Assembly (NCBI RefSeq): GCF_030817075.1
Contig: NZ_JAUSYU010000001.1
Span: 744,001 to 808,000 of the forward strand
DNA from: Arthrobacter sp. V1I9
GTDB taxonomy: Bacteria > Actinomycetota > Actinomycetes > Actinomycetales > Micrococcaceae
Reading direction: 5' to 3'
Length of the DNA stretch: 64,000 nt
In this document: in pieces, positions 7,427 through 16,968 of the stretch
How positions within the stretch are numbered: position 1 is the first letter of the stretch
How the letters are laid out: each line of letters begins with the position of its first letter
The notes under the pieces: generated by a model
Seen by the model: only the letters and a program-made list of their open reading frames with translations
Told to the model about the DNA's origin: nothing
Database searches by the model: none
Program-made: the position numbers and the translations under genes

Positions 7427-8035
7427 TTATGCAGCAGCCTCTACCTTGGCACGGCGGCGAACAACCATTACTGACGTTGCGCCGGCGGCAAGTGCGCCAG
7501 CGCCAACCAGCGTCCAGAGAACCAACCCGGAATCTGCGCCGGTGTTGGCCAAGCCCGTTCCTGTGTTGGCAAGGGGAGCGCCACCTGCGTTACCACCGGT
7601 GCCGGCAAGGGGTGCGCCTGCTTCAGAGAAGGTGGGATCAACCTTCACGGTGACAGGCCCAACGGTATTGCCCGAAATCGCGCCGGTAGCGGTGATGGAG
7701 TAGGTGCCGCTTTCGCTGATCGAAATCGGCAGCGAGAACCTGCCATCAGCATTCGCGGTCGTGGAGAGCGTCTGCGGCGCGAGGAAGACGTTGACCTTGG
7801 CGGCTACAGCTTGGCTACCTGCGGCCGGGGCCGTGCCGTCAACCGGTGTCACCGTGACGTTCACCGGTTCATTGGGGGCCATGCCGCCGCCGCTCAAGAT
7901 GAAAGGTTCGTTGGGTGCGACTGCTGCATCGTCGACCACGATTTCGGGCGGGCTGGAAGTGTATGCCAGCGCCGGCGCGGCGCCGACGAGTGCAATGGAG
8001 CCTGCAAGTGCGAGTGCTGCGAGTGTTTTTTTCAT
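7427..8035 (-). CDS. Sortase-anchored surface protein with LAxTG signal
   Basis: A 202-residue protein. A Sec signal peptide MKKTLAALALAGSIALVGAAPALA is followed by an Ig-like beta domain (about 30-130; FILSGGGMAPNEPVNVTVTP) resembling extracellular adhesive modules. The C-terminus has the wall-sorting layout: LANTG at about residue 165, a hydrophobic stretch and the positively charged end VRRRAKVEAAA. LAxTG is the class E sortase motif of high-GC actinobacteria. Unusually, two near-copies (LAGTG, LANTG) precede the final LANTG in a Gly/Thr-rich linker. A strong purine-rich ribosome site (GGGGGGAC) precedes the ATG and a terminator follows the stop, so it is probably a single-gene unit in the polysaccharide locus. 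Confidence 0.85.
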   Translation of the reverse strand: MKKTLAALALAGSIALVGAAPALAYTSSPPEIVVDDAAVAPNEPFILSGGGMAPNEPVNVTVTPVDGTAPAAGSQAVAAKVNVFLAPQTLSTTANADGRFSLPISISESGTYSITATGAISGNTVGPVTVKVDPTFSEAGAPLAGTGGNAGGAPLANTGTGLANTGADSGLVLWTLVGAGALAAGATSVMVVRRRAKVEAAA

Positions 8036-8216
8036 GCTTGTCCCCCCGGAGACGTTATAAGTTTTGTTTACCCGATTCGAGGATTATTCCTCACCGCACG
8101 AGACCTGTGCAGAGTCGCCGGATAGTTATCCCGAGAAAAACCGTACCACCTGTATTGCTCTGTGAGCAATCTTAATCAGAACGGTTTACAAAGTGTTAAC
8201 GGAATGCCCACTTGCG

Positions 8217-10076
8217 CTAGTCACAAAGAGCGGCGGCCGTGGGCAAGGTCACATCTTTTACGTCTTGGACGCCAGGTGTGACAACCACGTTAGGTTCCGT
8301 CTGTTGGACGATTTTCCCAAAAGTAAAGTCGACGGTACGGCTCTCTCCTGGTGCTAGCCGGATGGCAAGAACGCCTACTGGTCGGTTGCTGTGGAGATAG
8401 GGTGCGAACCCAGTTTGCTCCCCGTCCACTTTCGCCGTTTCCACGTTTGCCTGGACAGGACCATAAGCAATGACGTTTGTTTCCACCGATCCGGCCGGCA
8501 CACCGAAGGTACCCCCGCCGGTGACGTACTCTGGCAAAGATGTCGCTGCATCCGCCGGGGCAGTGTTGGTGCTTGTGACGCGGACGGTTGTCTGCTCGTA
8601 GCCGTCCCTGGGGCACTCTTTGATGAGTTGAACAGTGCGCTTGACGTAGTAGTCCATTTTGGCCCCAGTGCCATCGTTGAAATAGACCCCATATTGAGCA
8701 GCGGGAATACTTTCGCGGGATACAGACCCACCGACCGGATACTTTTCGACTGTTCGCTGTTCCTCGGCGTGCGCGGACCACAAGAGAATCCGCTGTCCGT
8801 CTACTCCGCGCTTGATCCCTTCGAAAAGACCAGTAGGGTCACCACTTCCAGCGGCCAAGGTGGAAAAAATCTCCTTCGCCACTGCAGCGAAAAACAAATC
8901 CTGATGAGCCGGATCGGGTATAGCTGAGTACACATCTGACATGAGAACTTTGACAACATTGTCGCCGTTCAGTTCAGAAGGGAGCCTTGGAGAAACTGCC
9001 GATATCGCCTCATTGCTTAGCGTGATTGGACCAGTTGTATCCAAAATGTAGCTCAGTGCGACAGGATCGACAGACAAAACGCCATCGACAGTCTGACCAG
9101 TTTTTTTGCGCCAAATGTTACTAGCAGTGGTAGCGGCGGTTGGAAAATCGGGCGTTAGGTTGACATCCTGCATAAACGTTCCGATCCGTGTGGAGTAAAT
9201 TGCCTCCTGTTCACTCTCGACTCCCACCGGCACTTGCATACGGCCTAAAGCATTGGCTGTTGTTTGTTCGCTCATTTCCATTTTGCCCTTATCCAGCGTG
9301 AGTACTGCCAATGCGGTAGGAATTCCTCCTGAAGCTCTGACTTCGGCATTGTTCTGGATCAGGAGCAGATAACGTCTTGGTTCGGAAGATCCCATCATTT
9401 TTGCCGCTATGCCTGCTGCGTCTCCTGCAGCAGTGAGGGTCTTGCCGGCGGTGCGGAGTTGATTCCTAGCATCAACCAGAGGCTCGGCAATTTCACCAAG
9501 TAGGCCTCCCGTCTCGATACCTTCGAGACGCGACGCAGAGGCGCTTACCGCATGAGCTGCGGCTGCCAACCGAGGCCCGGCTTGCTCGATCGAGGATAAG
9601 TCTGCTCCCGAACCGCTAGGCATCAGAGTCGACCAATCTATCGTCCCGACTACTTCCACTAGTGGCTTGAGCCCAAGTGTTGCAACATCGTCGGCTGATC
9701 TTGCCACTTCGCTTATAGCTGAGACGTTGGGTCCTATCCAGGGCATGGCAGAGGCGATGACCCAAACTGGGTCCTCGCTTGCCTTTCGCGCTGCCTTGGT
9801 ACTTTCCTGCAGTGCATCCACTTTCTGAGCAGCCAAGTCAGGATTGTTGTCCAAAACTGCTTGCTGCAGATGGGCAATAAGTATATTGCTCCGTTGTAGC
9901 TCTTGTTGTATGACTGAAGCCTTAGCCCCCGTCCATGCGGCTAAGACGATCAATAATAAAAGGAAAAGACCCAGCGAAAAAAGGACCTTGACGGTTGGGC
10001 GCATCGATTTCCGGCGTCGACCGTTCTGTGACGATGATGCAGAAGATGATTTGCTCATTTCGTGCGTAGTGTTCAT
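8217..10076 (-). CDS. DUF4012 membrane-anchored protein of the polysaccharide locus
   Basis: A 619-residue protein. A Ser/Arg-rich cytoplasmic tail of about 27 residues and one membrane helix (VLFSLGLFLLLLIVLAAWTG, about 30-49) place the rest outside. The large external part carries the DUF4012 signature RRYLLLIQNNAEVRASGG near residue 230, with helical coiled-coil-like segments before it and beta-rich segments behind (FAPYLHSNRPVGVLAIRLAP). DUF4012 proteins recur in actinobacterial and Chloroflexi exopolysaccharide clusters but have no established activity. It is 44 bases downstream of the sugar transferase gene on the same strand, so probably one operon with it and the BY-kinase. The role may be assembly or attachment of the polymer; that is inferred from location. 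Confidence 0.8.
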   Translation of the reverse strand: MNTTHEMSKSSSASSSQNGRRRKSMRPTVKVLFSLGLFLLLLIVLAAWTGAKASVIQQELQRSNILIAHLQQAVLDNNPDLAAQKVDALQESTKAARKASEDPVWVIASAMPWIGPNVSAISEVARSADDVATLGLKPLVEVVGTIDWSTLMPSGSGADLSSIEQAGPRLAAAAHAVSASASRLEGIETGGLLGEIAEPLVDARNQLRTAGKTLTAAGDAAGIAAKMMGSSEPRRYLLLIQNNAEVRASGGIPTALAVLTLDKGKMEMSEQTTANALGRMQVPVGVESEQEAIYSTRIGTFMQDVNLTPDFPTAATTASNIWRKKTGQTVDGVLSVDPVALSYILDTTGPITLSNEAISAVSPRLPSELNGDNVVKVLMSDVYSAIPDPAHQDLFFAAVAKEIFSTLAAGSGDPTGLFEGIKRGVDGQRILLWSAHAEEQRTVEKYPVGGSVSRESIPAAQYGVYFNDGTGAKMDYYVKRTVQLIKECPRDGYEQTTVRVTSTNTAPADAATSLPEYVTGGGTFGVPAGSVETNVIAYGPVQANVETAKVDGEQTGFAPYLHSNRPVGVLAIRLAPGESRTVDFTFGKIVQQTEPNVVVTPGVQDVKDVTLPTAAALCD

Positions 10077-10120
10077 ATTACGACCCGCCCCTCAGCGAAC
10101 AACGTGACAGCAGCATGAGC

Positions 10121-11563
10121 CTAGAAAGCTCCAGTGCGATGGAAAACGGCACGGATCGTTCGCGCGAGAATAAGAAGATCCCCTGAAAGTGACCAATTTT
10201 CGACGTAGAACAAATCAAGCCGGACCGAGTCCTCCCAAGAGAGTAAAGACCTTCCACTCACCTGCCACAGGCCAGTTAGGCCGGGGCGGACTAGTAGGCG
10301 CCGGTGCACATGTGGTTCATACCTATCGACTTCCGATGGGAGAGGAGGGCGCGGACCGACAAGGCTCATCGTTCCGTTTATCACGTTGAAGAGTTGCGGC
10401 AATTCGTCAAGGCTGTATCGTCGAAGGAACTTCCCAACTCGCGTTACTCTTGGATCATTACGAATCTTGAAAAGAACATCATTTCCTTGATTGAGGGAAC
10501 TCAGATTGCGAAGTTGGCTTTCGGCATCAACGACCATTGATCGAAACTTGAACATTTGAAACCTAGCGCCATAAGCGCCGACACGTTCCTGACTGAAGAG
10601 GAAGGGTCCTGGACTATCTACGCGCACAACTACTGCCAAAAGCAGTAGTAGCGGTGCAAGCAGCGTAATTAGAACCCCAGCGCCCACGAGGTCAAAGACC
10701 CGTTTTACGAATTGCTGCCGCGGGGCAAGATTTGGGGTGGACACGTGAATGAGTGGGAGCCCGGCAATAGGTTGCGTATGAATCCTCGGGCCGGCCACAT
10801 CCGTGAGGGCAGGGGCCATGATCATGCGCACATCAAGGTCGGCGAGAGCCCAACCTAGCGCTCGGATGGTGGTAGGTGGAAGCTGCACTCCACTCGACAG
10901 TGCTACAGCGTCCGGTCCGAAGGCTTCGATTGTTTTTGCGATTTCCGTAGCGTCTGTGCTGTGTCCAAGTGTCGGCAACGCAAGATCCCCAGCTATTCGC
11001 GTGCCATCAGGGGTTCCTGGTAGGTAGGTGGCTACGGGCAAATAGCCAGCCATGGGATGAAGGGTCAGGGACCGGGCCAGATGCTCGACACTGCTTGGCC
11101 CTCCGATGATCAAAACTCGTGACAAGCTTCGTCCGAGCTGCCGGTCCACTTGCAGTGCTTGCCGTACCAGAAACCGCGCCATCACGAGACTGAGGACCCC
11201 TGCTGGCAGCGCCAGGGCCACGTAGCCGCGAGCAGTCTCGAACTGAAAAGTGTAAGAAACGATAGCGATGAGACCAAAGAACCAGACAGAAGAGCCGACA
11301 ACTCGCTTGTATTCTTCGTGGCCGTATCCGAGTATCCGTGAATCCCTGCTACCCCAAACTGAGAGCATGATCCACCAACTGGTCGCGAGAAGCGTGGCGA
11401 TCACTACGTCCGGGACTCCGGTACGTGTCATATTCTCGCTCTGGATAGTGCCAAATCTTGCGAGGACAGCACCGAATATGGCCCACAAGACAACGAAGGC
11501 GTCAACCGCTGCGATTCGTCGCCCATAACGGGCACGCCAATTGAGCGAATCACGTTGTGCCAT
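10121..11563 (-). CDS. Polyprenyl-phosphate sugar-1-phosphate transferase (initiating transferase)
   Basis: A 480-residue enzyme of the WbaP/WcaJ/CpsE type that transfers a sugar-1-phosphate from a UDP-sugar to undecaprenyl phosphate, starting repeat-unit synthesis. About five N-terminal helices (residues 15-130) and a Rossmann-like CoA-binding part precede a further membrane helix ([17 protein letters not shown], about 295) and the catalytic bacterial sugar transferase domain: [69 protein letters not shown]. The catalytic Asp-Glu pair is in SLDELPQ. The sugar is not decided by sequence; Glc or Gal are likely given galU. It is between the DUF4012 gene and a BY-kinase gene. Confidence 0.93.
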   Translation of the reverse strand: MAQRDSLNWRARYGRRIAAVDAFVVLWAIFGAVLARFGTIQSENMTRTGVPDVVIATLLATSWWIMLSVWGSRDSRILGYGHEEYKRVVGSSVWFFGLIAIVSYTFQFETARGYVALALPAGVLSLVMARFLVRQALQVDRQLGRSLSRVLIIGGPSSVEHLARSLTLHPMAGYLPVATYLPGTPDGTRIAGDLALPTLGHSTDATEIAKTIEAFGPDAVALSSGVQLPPTTIRALGWALADLDVRMIMAPALTDVAGPRIHTQPIAGLPLIHVSTPNLAPRQQFVKRVFDLVGAGVLITLLAPLLLLLAVVVRVDSPGPFLFSQERVGAYGARFQMFKFRSMVVDAESQLRNLSSLNQGNDVLFKIRNDPRVTRVGKFLRRYSLDELPQLFNVINGTMSLVGPRPPLPSEVDRYEPHVHRRLLVRPGLTGLWQVSGRSLLSWEDSVRLDLFYVENWSLSGDLLILARTIRAVFHRTGAF

Positions 11564-11607
11564 AACTTGTCCCCAGAAATTGTTGTATTTTACGAGTATC
11601 CCTCGTC

Positions 11608-13089
11608 CTATTGGGTGAGCGTCTCACGGCGTGCAACTGCCCTAGCCCGTGCAAGTGTGGCATCTCCGCCATTGTCTGCTTTCGTGACACTACTTCCCAT
11701 AGGCGGCGGGGTTTTACGCGAGCGGCTAGGACGCGTTTCAGGCTGGTATGTGTAGTAGCTATAGGCGTACGCATCCGGCCCCTTAGTGGGGACCAGGTTC
11801 AATATGACGCCTAATAAGTCAGCGTCGACCATCGTAAGGGCGTCCAGCGACTTGGCTAGTTCGGGTTCGCGCACGCGACCTGAACCAACAACAAGAACAA
11901 CGCCCCCCACCTGTTGTGCGAGCACAGCTGCGTCAGTAACCGGGAGCAGTGGCGGCGCGTCGATAATGACGGCATCAAAGGCATCTTCAAGTCTTTGTAT
12001 CAGCTCTCTCATCGCCTCCGAGCCAAGGAGTTCGCTCGGGTTCGGCGGTATCTGACCTGACGTCAGGACGAAAAGTTGATCTTCGCCCCAAGGTTGAAGC
12101 AATTCGTTGACATCAGCGCTCCCGATGAGGGCGGTTGTGAGTCCGGCCCCACCCTCCAGTCCTAAATAGTCATCGATTCTTGGACGCCGTAAGTCGGCAT
12201 CGACAAGCACCACCGTCTGTCCGCCTTGCGCCATGGCGATGGCCAAGTTGGTGGCCGTCGTACTTTTGCCCTCCCCAGGCAGGGAAGATGTGACGAGAAT
12301 CGCTTTGGACTCGTGACTGACGTGAGCGAATTGCATGTTGGTCCGAATTTGACGGAATGACTCAGCGCGGGGGCTCTGCGGCGGAGCCTGTGTCAAAAGA
12401 GGCTTCTTTGTCGCATCAACATCGTAAGCAACTCCCCCTAGAATGGGTGAATCGGTGATCCTTCGTATGTCTTGCTCGCCTATGACCTTTGTATCCATTT
12501 TCGAGCGAAGTAGCGCAAGTCCTAGTCCGACCGCCAAGCCGGCCAAGGCGCCCAAAACCAGATTCAGGCGAGTGTTGGGCGCCGCTGGCGAAACCGGAGC
12601 GCTTGCGGGCGTGATTACGGACAAGCGAACGGGGGACGCGTCGCCATCACCCGTACGTTCGATGTCATCAATCACTGCTATGAGGCTTTCGCCGACCGCT
12701 TGTGCTATAGCCGACGCTTGAACTGGCGATGAATCGGATGCATTGATCGAGATGATGACTGTGTTGGAGTCGGACGTCGCGCTTACCTTCTTACTCAACT
12801 CCGCAGGCGTCGCCTCCAAGCCTAGGTCGTCAATCACAGGCTGAAGGACGACAGGAGAAGCAACCGTTTCTACGTAGGACTGAACCCGCGCCTGGCTGAA
12901 GGTGTTTCCCTGCTGAAGCTCAGACACCGTTCCGGCGTTTTGTATGGCGACAAAGAGCTGAGTCTTCGCGGTGTAGGTAGGCTTGATTGCCATTGATGAC
13001 ACTGCTGCCGCGCCCAGGCCAAGCAGCGTAAGCGTCGTAATCAGGACCCAATGGCGTCTGAGCACACGCAAATAGTCACTAATATCCAA
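11608..13089 (-). CDS. Second Wzz/BY-kinase fusion
   Basis: A co-polymerase tyrosine kinase of 493 residues if it starts at TTG 13089, chosen because AGAAGG lies nine bases upstream and the protein then begins (M)DISDYLRVLRRHW, aligning with the DLTDYLRILR of the paralogue at 3222. A GTG at 13146 would add 19 residues. Order: Wzz domain, helix 1 (LITTLTLLGLGAAAVSS), helix 2 (LVLGALAGLAVGLGLALL), then BY-kinase with Walker A SSLPGEGKSTT, Walker A' VVLVDADLRRPR, Walker B VIIDAPP and a C-terminal Tyr cluster DAYAYSYYTY. It is the first gene of the minus-strand unit with the sugar transferase, so it probably serves this polymer directly. Confidence 0.92.
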   Translation of the reverse strand: MDISDYLRVLRRHWVLITTLTLLGLGAAAVSSMAIKPTYTAKTQLFVAIQNAGTVSELQQGNTFSQARVQSYVETVASPVVLQPVIDDLGLEATPAELSKKVSATSDSNTVIISINASDSSPVQASAIAQAVGESLIAVIDDIERTGDGDASPVRLSVITPASAPVSPAAPNTRLNLVLGALAGLAVGLGLALLRSKMDTKVIGEQDIRRITDSPILGGVAYDVDATKKPLLTQAPPQSPRAESFRQIRTNMQFAHVSHESKAILVTSSLPGEGKSTTATNLAIAMAQGGQTVVLVDADLRRPRIDDYLGLEGGAGLTTALIGSADVNELLQPWGEDQLFVLTSGQIPPNPSELLGSEAMRELIQRLEDAFDAVIIDAPPLLPVTDAAVLAQQVGGVVLVVGSGRVREPELAKSLDALTMVDADLLGVILNLVPTKGPDAYAYSYYTYQPETRPSRSRKTPPPMGSSVTKADNGGDATLARARAVARRETLTQ

Positions 13090-13314
13090 GATGTTGGCCC
13101 TTCTGACGACAAAGTCACGACTAAACCGATAGAAACGGTTTTCCACAGTCTATCCGAGCGCCTGCGTTCAACATCCCGTTTGGCCGATGTGGTGGGACGT
13201 CAGCCCCGTCCACGCCCCTGAGCCCGTTAGCAGAAACGCGCTCAACGCTTCTGGTAGCCTTTTGCGGGGTTTGTGTGAGTTTAACAGTCGGCATTTTGCG
13301 ATGCACTGTGCAGA

Positions 13315-13381
13315 GAGCCCTGTGTGAAACGCCACGGTAGAAGTCGAGAACGACGTCTGCGGGGGGAGTTGCACAGGGCTC
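13315..13381. promoter_or_regulatory. 10-bp inverted repeat between the divergent BY-kinase and CapK-like genes
   Basis: The 386 bases between the two divergent units (13090-13475) hold no gene and must carry both promoters. GAGCCCTGTG (13315-13324) and CACAGGGCTC (13372-13381) are exact inverted copies 47 bases apart. They could be an operator pair or a long stem in the leader of the plus-strand operon. I could not identify -35/-10 elements with confidence. AGGAGG directly before ATG 13476 is a strong ribosome site. Confidence 0.35.
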
Positions 13382-13475
13382 AGGGGGGAATAAAGTTGGA
13401 GATTGAGTCCATTGCTTACAGGCCAGCCAGTCAAGGCGCCGGCCCTAGTGGGGTCCCCCGTAGGCAGGAGGCGTA

Positions 13476-14855
13476 ATGCTGAGTAGTATCCGGGAGAAGT
13501 TGGCACATAGCAGTCCGGCAATTCGTGAGTCTGTTGGCCGTGTCTCTTATTGGCTGCCAACGCGGGTGAGGCTCGGTGCCAACTTCTATGTCACATTGGA
13601 AGAAATTGATAGGGCAAGAAGGGATGGAGAGTGGGCGCGCGAGCGTCAGCGCCATCTGCTTGAATCTGTTGTGGCTAAGGCACTGTCGACGCCGTACTAC
13701 TCCGAGCGCGCTGCATACGCAGACCGATCGGAAGACATATACGAACGCCTTTCTCAATTTCCTGTGCTAACACGGGCCGAGATGACGCAGAATCGCGATG
13801 TAATGCTGACGGTCCCCAAATCTAAGGCCGATTTGGTTTCGACCAGCGGATCTTCCGGTAAGCCCGCAGTCTTCTATCTTGATAAGGTCAGGGGCGCCAG
13901 CGAGTGGGCTTATGTGTGCGACACGTGGAGTCGGTCTGGCTATCACCCCGACGCCTGGCGGGCAGTCCTGCGAGGGCAGCGATTGGGCCCGAAGGGGAAA
14001 CGTCTGTTCGTATCACGGTCAACCAGGGAGTTGTATCTTTCTCCCTTTGGGTTGGATACCCCGGCAGTCGAAAACTATTGGAACGAGATTAGCAAGCGCC
14101 AAATCGAGTTTTTGCACGGATACCCTTCCTCATTGGCTGCCGTGGCTAAAGCCGCGCTCAGGCATGATCCACTGAATCATCGCGCTCGCATTACAGGTGT
14201 TTTCCCTGTTTCTGAACCGCTCACACCGGCACAAAGCGAATTGCTACGCTTAGCATTCCCTTCCGCAGTTGCACTTCCGTTTTACGGACTCAGCGAACGG
14301 GTGGCCTTTGCTGAGTTTAACGTAGAGTCGGAGAATTATACGTTTGCGCCCTTGTATGGGCACGTCGAAGTCGTGGACGAAGTCGGGAAACCTGTTCAGA
14401 TCGGGCAGGTCGGTAGGATAATTGCAACAGGCCTCCGGCTTACTGCAATGCCATTACTGCGATACGATACGGGCGACATGGCGAGACTTGAAGCCGTCAC
14501 GACCTTTGGCACGCCAGTCGTGAGCTCGCTCAGAGGGAAGCGCACTCAAGAGCACTTGTACACTGATTCTGGCGCACCAATTTCCACATCTGCACTGAAT
14601 GTGCATTCCCAAGCCTACTCGCCTATTTTGGCATTCCGATTCGTCCAAAAGACCTTTGGCAAAGTTGAGGTGCTCATCGTCTTGACGCCCGAGGGCACCT
14701 CAGACGATGCGTCTCTTTTTGCTGCAGAGCTTCAACGGAACTGTGGAGACCGCATTAAGTTCGATTGCCAGGTGCTGCCGTCATTACCGGACACAGTCAA
14801 TGGAAAACAGAAACTTGTCGAAATACATATCCCTGAGGTTGCTGAGGCAACGTGA
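13476..14855 (+). CDS. CapK-like adenylate-forming enzyme (phenylacetate-CoA ligase relative)
   Basis: A 459-residue protein starting at ATG 13476 behind AGGAGG. The Ser/Thr/Gly-rich nucleotide loop STSGSSGKPAVFYLD near residue 115, the acyl-adenylate segments FPVSEPLTPAQ and FYGLSERVAF, and the later RYDTGDMARLE are those of the CapK/PaaK branch of adenylate-forming enzymes. CapK-type genes are common in capsule loci, where they are thought to activate a carboxylic acid for attachment to a sugar amine or alcohol; the real acceptor is rarely known. It is the first gene of the plus-strand polysaccharide operon and overlaps the next gene by four bases. The unusual presence of acid activation suggests an acylated or amidated sugar. 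Confidence 0.85.
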   Translation: MLSSIREKLAHSSPAIRESVGRVSYWLPTRVRLGANFYVTLEEIDRARRDGEWARERQRHLLESVVAKALSTPYYSERAAYADRSEDIYERLSQFPVLTRAEMTQNRDVMLTVPKSKADLVSTSGSSGKPAVFYLDKVRGASEWAYVCDTWSRSGYHPDAWRAVLRGQRLGPKGKRLFVSRSTRELYLSPFGLDTPAVENYWNEISKRQIEFLHGYPSSLAAVAKAALRHDPLNHRARITGVFPVSEPLTPAQSELLRLAFPSAVALPFYGLSERVAFAEFNVESENYTFAPLYGHVEVVDEVGKPVQIGQVGRIIATGLRLTAMPLLRYDTGDMARLEAVTTFGTPVVSSLRGKRTQEHLYTDSGAPISTSALNVHSQAYSPILAFRFVQKTFGKVEVLIVLTPEGTSDDASLFAAELQRNCGDRIKFDCQVLPSLPDTVNGKQKLVEIHIPEVAEAT

Positions 14856-15907
14856 AGCACAAGGTTATAATACTGGGGCCGCCGCCGGGCTCGCCGGGCG
14901 GCATTGGCATGATGATGCGGCATCTGAAGTCAAGTTGCGAACCCGACTCACGTTTCCTCTTTGTTGACTCAGGAACGACGGACCATCGCCTAAGAGCGTT
15001 TGTAAACTCTGCACTCATATGTATTGCTGCCGCCTTCGGTGAGGGCAAGCCACTCTTCCACCTCAACGTCGCTTCTCGTGGAAGTACTTTGCGAAAAGCT
15101 ATATTGGCGGCGCTCATAACTTCCGCCGGCGGTAAGTATGTTCTGCATCTACATGGTGCGGAGTATCGTGAGTTTTATCGTGGAAGCAACTTCTTGGTAC
15201 GTACGGCAATACGAGCGCTTTTTCGTCGTGCAACTCGCGTATTGGTCTTAGGGCAGACGTGGCGCTCATTCGTGATCGGCACCCTTGGGGTTCCAGCACA
15301 CCGAGTAGGAATACTGGCCAATGCGGTTCCCGGACCGGAGGAGCTGCCAAACCGGTCTCACTCGCATATTCGTATGCTATTTATTGGACGATCGGGAGCG
15401 CGAAAAGGTCTTAGCGAACTGATGGCTGCTACTGCTAGTCTCACCGCAAACAAACCTTGGTCCATGATCCTGGCGGGAGATGCGGAAAATGATCGTACGC
15501 GCGATGCCCTAAACGCAAGTGCCTTAGTAAATTATACTGGGTGGATAGATCAGGCAGGATTAGCACAGGAGCTGGGCTCTGCCTCTATATTCGTGCTGCC
15601 TTCTCACGCGGAGGGCTTACCGCTTGCGCTCCTAGATGCAATGGCCTGGGGGCTTGCCCCGATAGTTACGGACGTCGGTTCAATCGCTGACGTTATTGAG
15701 GACGGCGTTAACGGGTTGTTTGTCGACGTTGGAGATGCGCAAGGATTGCAGCATGCGATGGAACAGCTTATCAGTGACGATCAGCTGCGCAGTCGAATCG
15801 GAAACAATGCACGTCGAACCTGGCAACGAAGGTTTGATATATCGCAGTATGCAAATCGCCTTGAGGGCGAATTGCAAATTGCCCTTGCAGAGGACGGCCC
15901 CAATTGA
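14852..15907 (+). CDS. GT4-family glycosyltransferase
   Basis: A 351-residue GT-B fold enzyme. The N-terminal GPPPGSPGGIGMMMRHL is the glycine-rich acceptor-side loop. In the C-terminal half IRMLFIGRSGARKGLSELM starts the donor domain, and SHAEGLPLALLDAMAWG is the donor-binding E-x7-(E/D) motif, here with Asp at the second position. It adds a sugar to the lipid-linked repeat unit on the cytoplasmic membrane face. It starts with GTG overlapping the previous stop (GTGA), so translation is coupled. Donor and linkage are not predictable. Confidence 0.88.
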   Translation: MKHKVIILGPPPGSPGGIGMMMRHLKSSCEPDSRFLFVDSGTTDHRLRAFVNSALICIAAAFGEGKPLFHLNVASRGSTLRKAILAALITSAGGKYVLHLHGAEYREFYRGSNFLVRTAIRALFRRATRVLVLGQTWRSFVIGTLGVPAHRVGILANAVPGPEELPNRSHSHIRMLFIGRSGARKGLSELMAATASLTANKPWSMILAGDAENDRTRDALNASALVNYTGWIDQAGLAQELGSASIFVLPSHAEGLPLALLDAMAWGLAPIVTDVGSIADVIEDGVNGLFVDVGDAQGLQHAMEQLISDDQLRSRIGNNARRTWQRRFDISQYANRLEGELQIALAEDGPN

Positions 15908-16968
15908 ATACCGCTATCTCACCTTTCGAGGAAGCACTTCGCCATGCAGAAGCTTTTGCCCGGTCACGGGACTATGCGGGAGCGGACCCGTATGATGGGC
16001 TGACTTCTCCCGCCGCTCCGCTGTTCATCGGACGGATTCCCCGGCAGCTTTTGCTGCAGTCCGTTAAACGAGGAGGCCTCCCGCTGCGTAAAGCGATGGG
16101 AATCCGACCGGTACGCATGGCTAAGTCTATGGCGCTATTTGCGGAGGGGTACTCGCTCCTCGGCCAGAATGAGGCGGCTGCGGCCCTTGTTGGCCGGCTG
16201 CTTGCCAGCCAAAATGGGGGACCCTGGGGCTACGAGTTCGACGTTCAAACTAGGTGGGGCTACTACAAGGCTGGCACCCCAAACGTTATCGCTACGGCTT
16301 TCGTAGTCAGGGCTCTGGCTAAACAGGGCCGCGTTGGAGAAGTCAACCCCAAGACCTTGGATTGGCTCTATTCCCTCATTGATAAGAGAGGCTATTTTCA
16401 CTACACGCCTGCCTCAAGCGCGCTTATCCACAACGGAAGTTTACTTGCGGCTGAAACAGTGGCGCGGCTTGGCGGAGACCTGGAGCCTGTCCGCACCGCA
16501 GTTGAGCTCACGTTGGATCAGCAGAATGAAAACGGCTCGTGGTATTACGGTGAAGACAAATCTCTGGCGTGGATTGATAACTTTCACACCGTTTACGTCC
16601 TCGAGTCGCTAAAAACGCTGCAGGGCTACGGTATAGATCCCGGTGAGAAATTAGACCTTGGTATCAAGTATTGGAAAGAGAATCTATTCACGCGTGACAA
16701 TTACCCGAAATACTACGCCGGCGATTCGGACCCCAGCAGGGATGTTCACAACATCGCAACCGTCGTCGGCGCTTTGCCCGAGTTTATGCAAGAATGCACA
16801 AGTCCCACAATACTGCATCCTGCCATTCGGCTCTTAATGGCGCATCAAGGTAAAGATGGCGGATTCCGTAATAGCCCCAGAAGCTTGCCCTTTATGAGAT
16901 GGAACCAGGCACATGCCTTCCGTGCTCTTGCAAAGATTCACAGTGCCGGAAAGGGCGATCTTGAATAA
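15904..16968 (+). CDS. VpsJ-like alpha/alpha-toroid protein
   Basis: A 354-residue all-helical protein resembling the alpha/alpha toroid of squalene-cyclase/prenyltransferase-like proteins, with repeats such as VELTLDQQNENGSWYYGED and MAHQGKDGGFRNSP (the QW-like Gln...Gly-x-Trp/Phe repeats) and AWIDNFHTVYVLESL. It lacks the DxDD cyclase motif. Similar proteins occur in polysaccharide loci, e.g. VpsJ of Vibrio, and are unassigned in mechanism. The TTG start overlaps the previous stop by four bases (TTGA), typical of this operon. It might bind or trim a polysaccharide intermediate; this is inference. Confidence 0.65.
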   Translation: MNTAISPFEEALRHAEAFARSRDYAGADPYDGLTSPAAPLFIGRIPRQLLLQSVKRGGLPLRKAMGIRPVRMAKSMALFAEGYSLLGQNEAAAALVGRLLASQNGGPWGYEFDVQTRWGYYKAGTPNVIATAFVVRALAKQGRVGEVNPKTLDWLYSLIDKRGYFHYTPASSALIHNGSLLAAETVARLGGDLEPVRTAVELTLDQQNENGSWYYGEDKSLAWIDNFHTVYVLESLKTLQGYGIDPGEKLDLGIKYWKENLFTRDNYPKYYAGDSDPSRDVHNIATVVGALPEFMQECTSPTILHPAIRLLMAHQGKDGGFRNSPRSLPFMRWNQAHAFRALAKIHSAGKGDLE

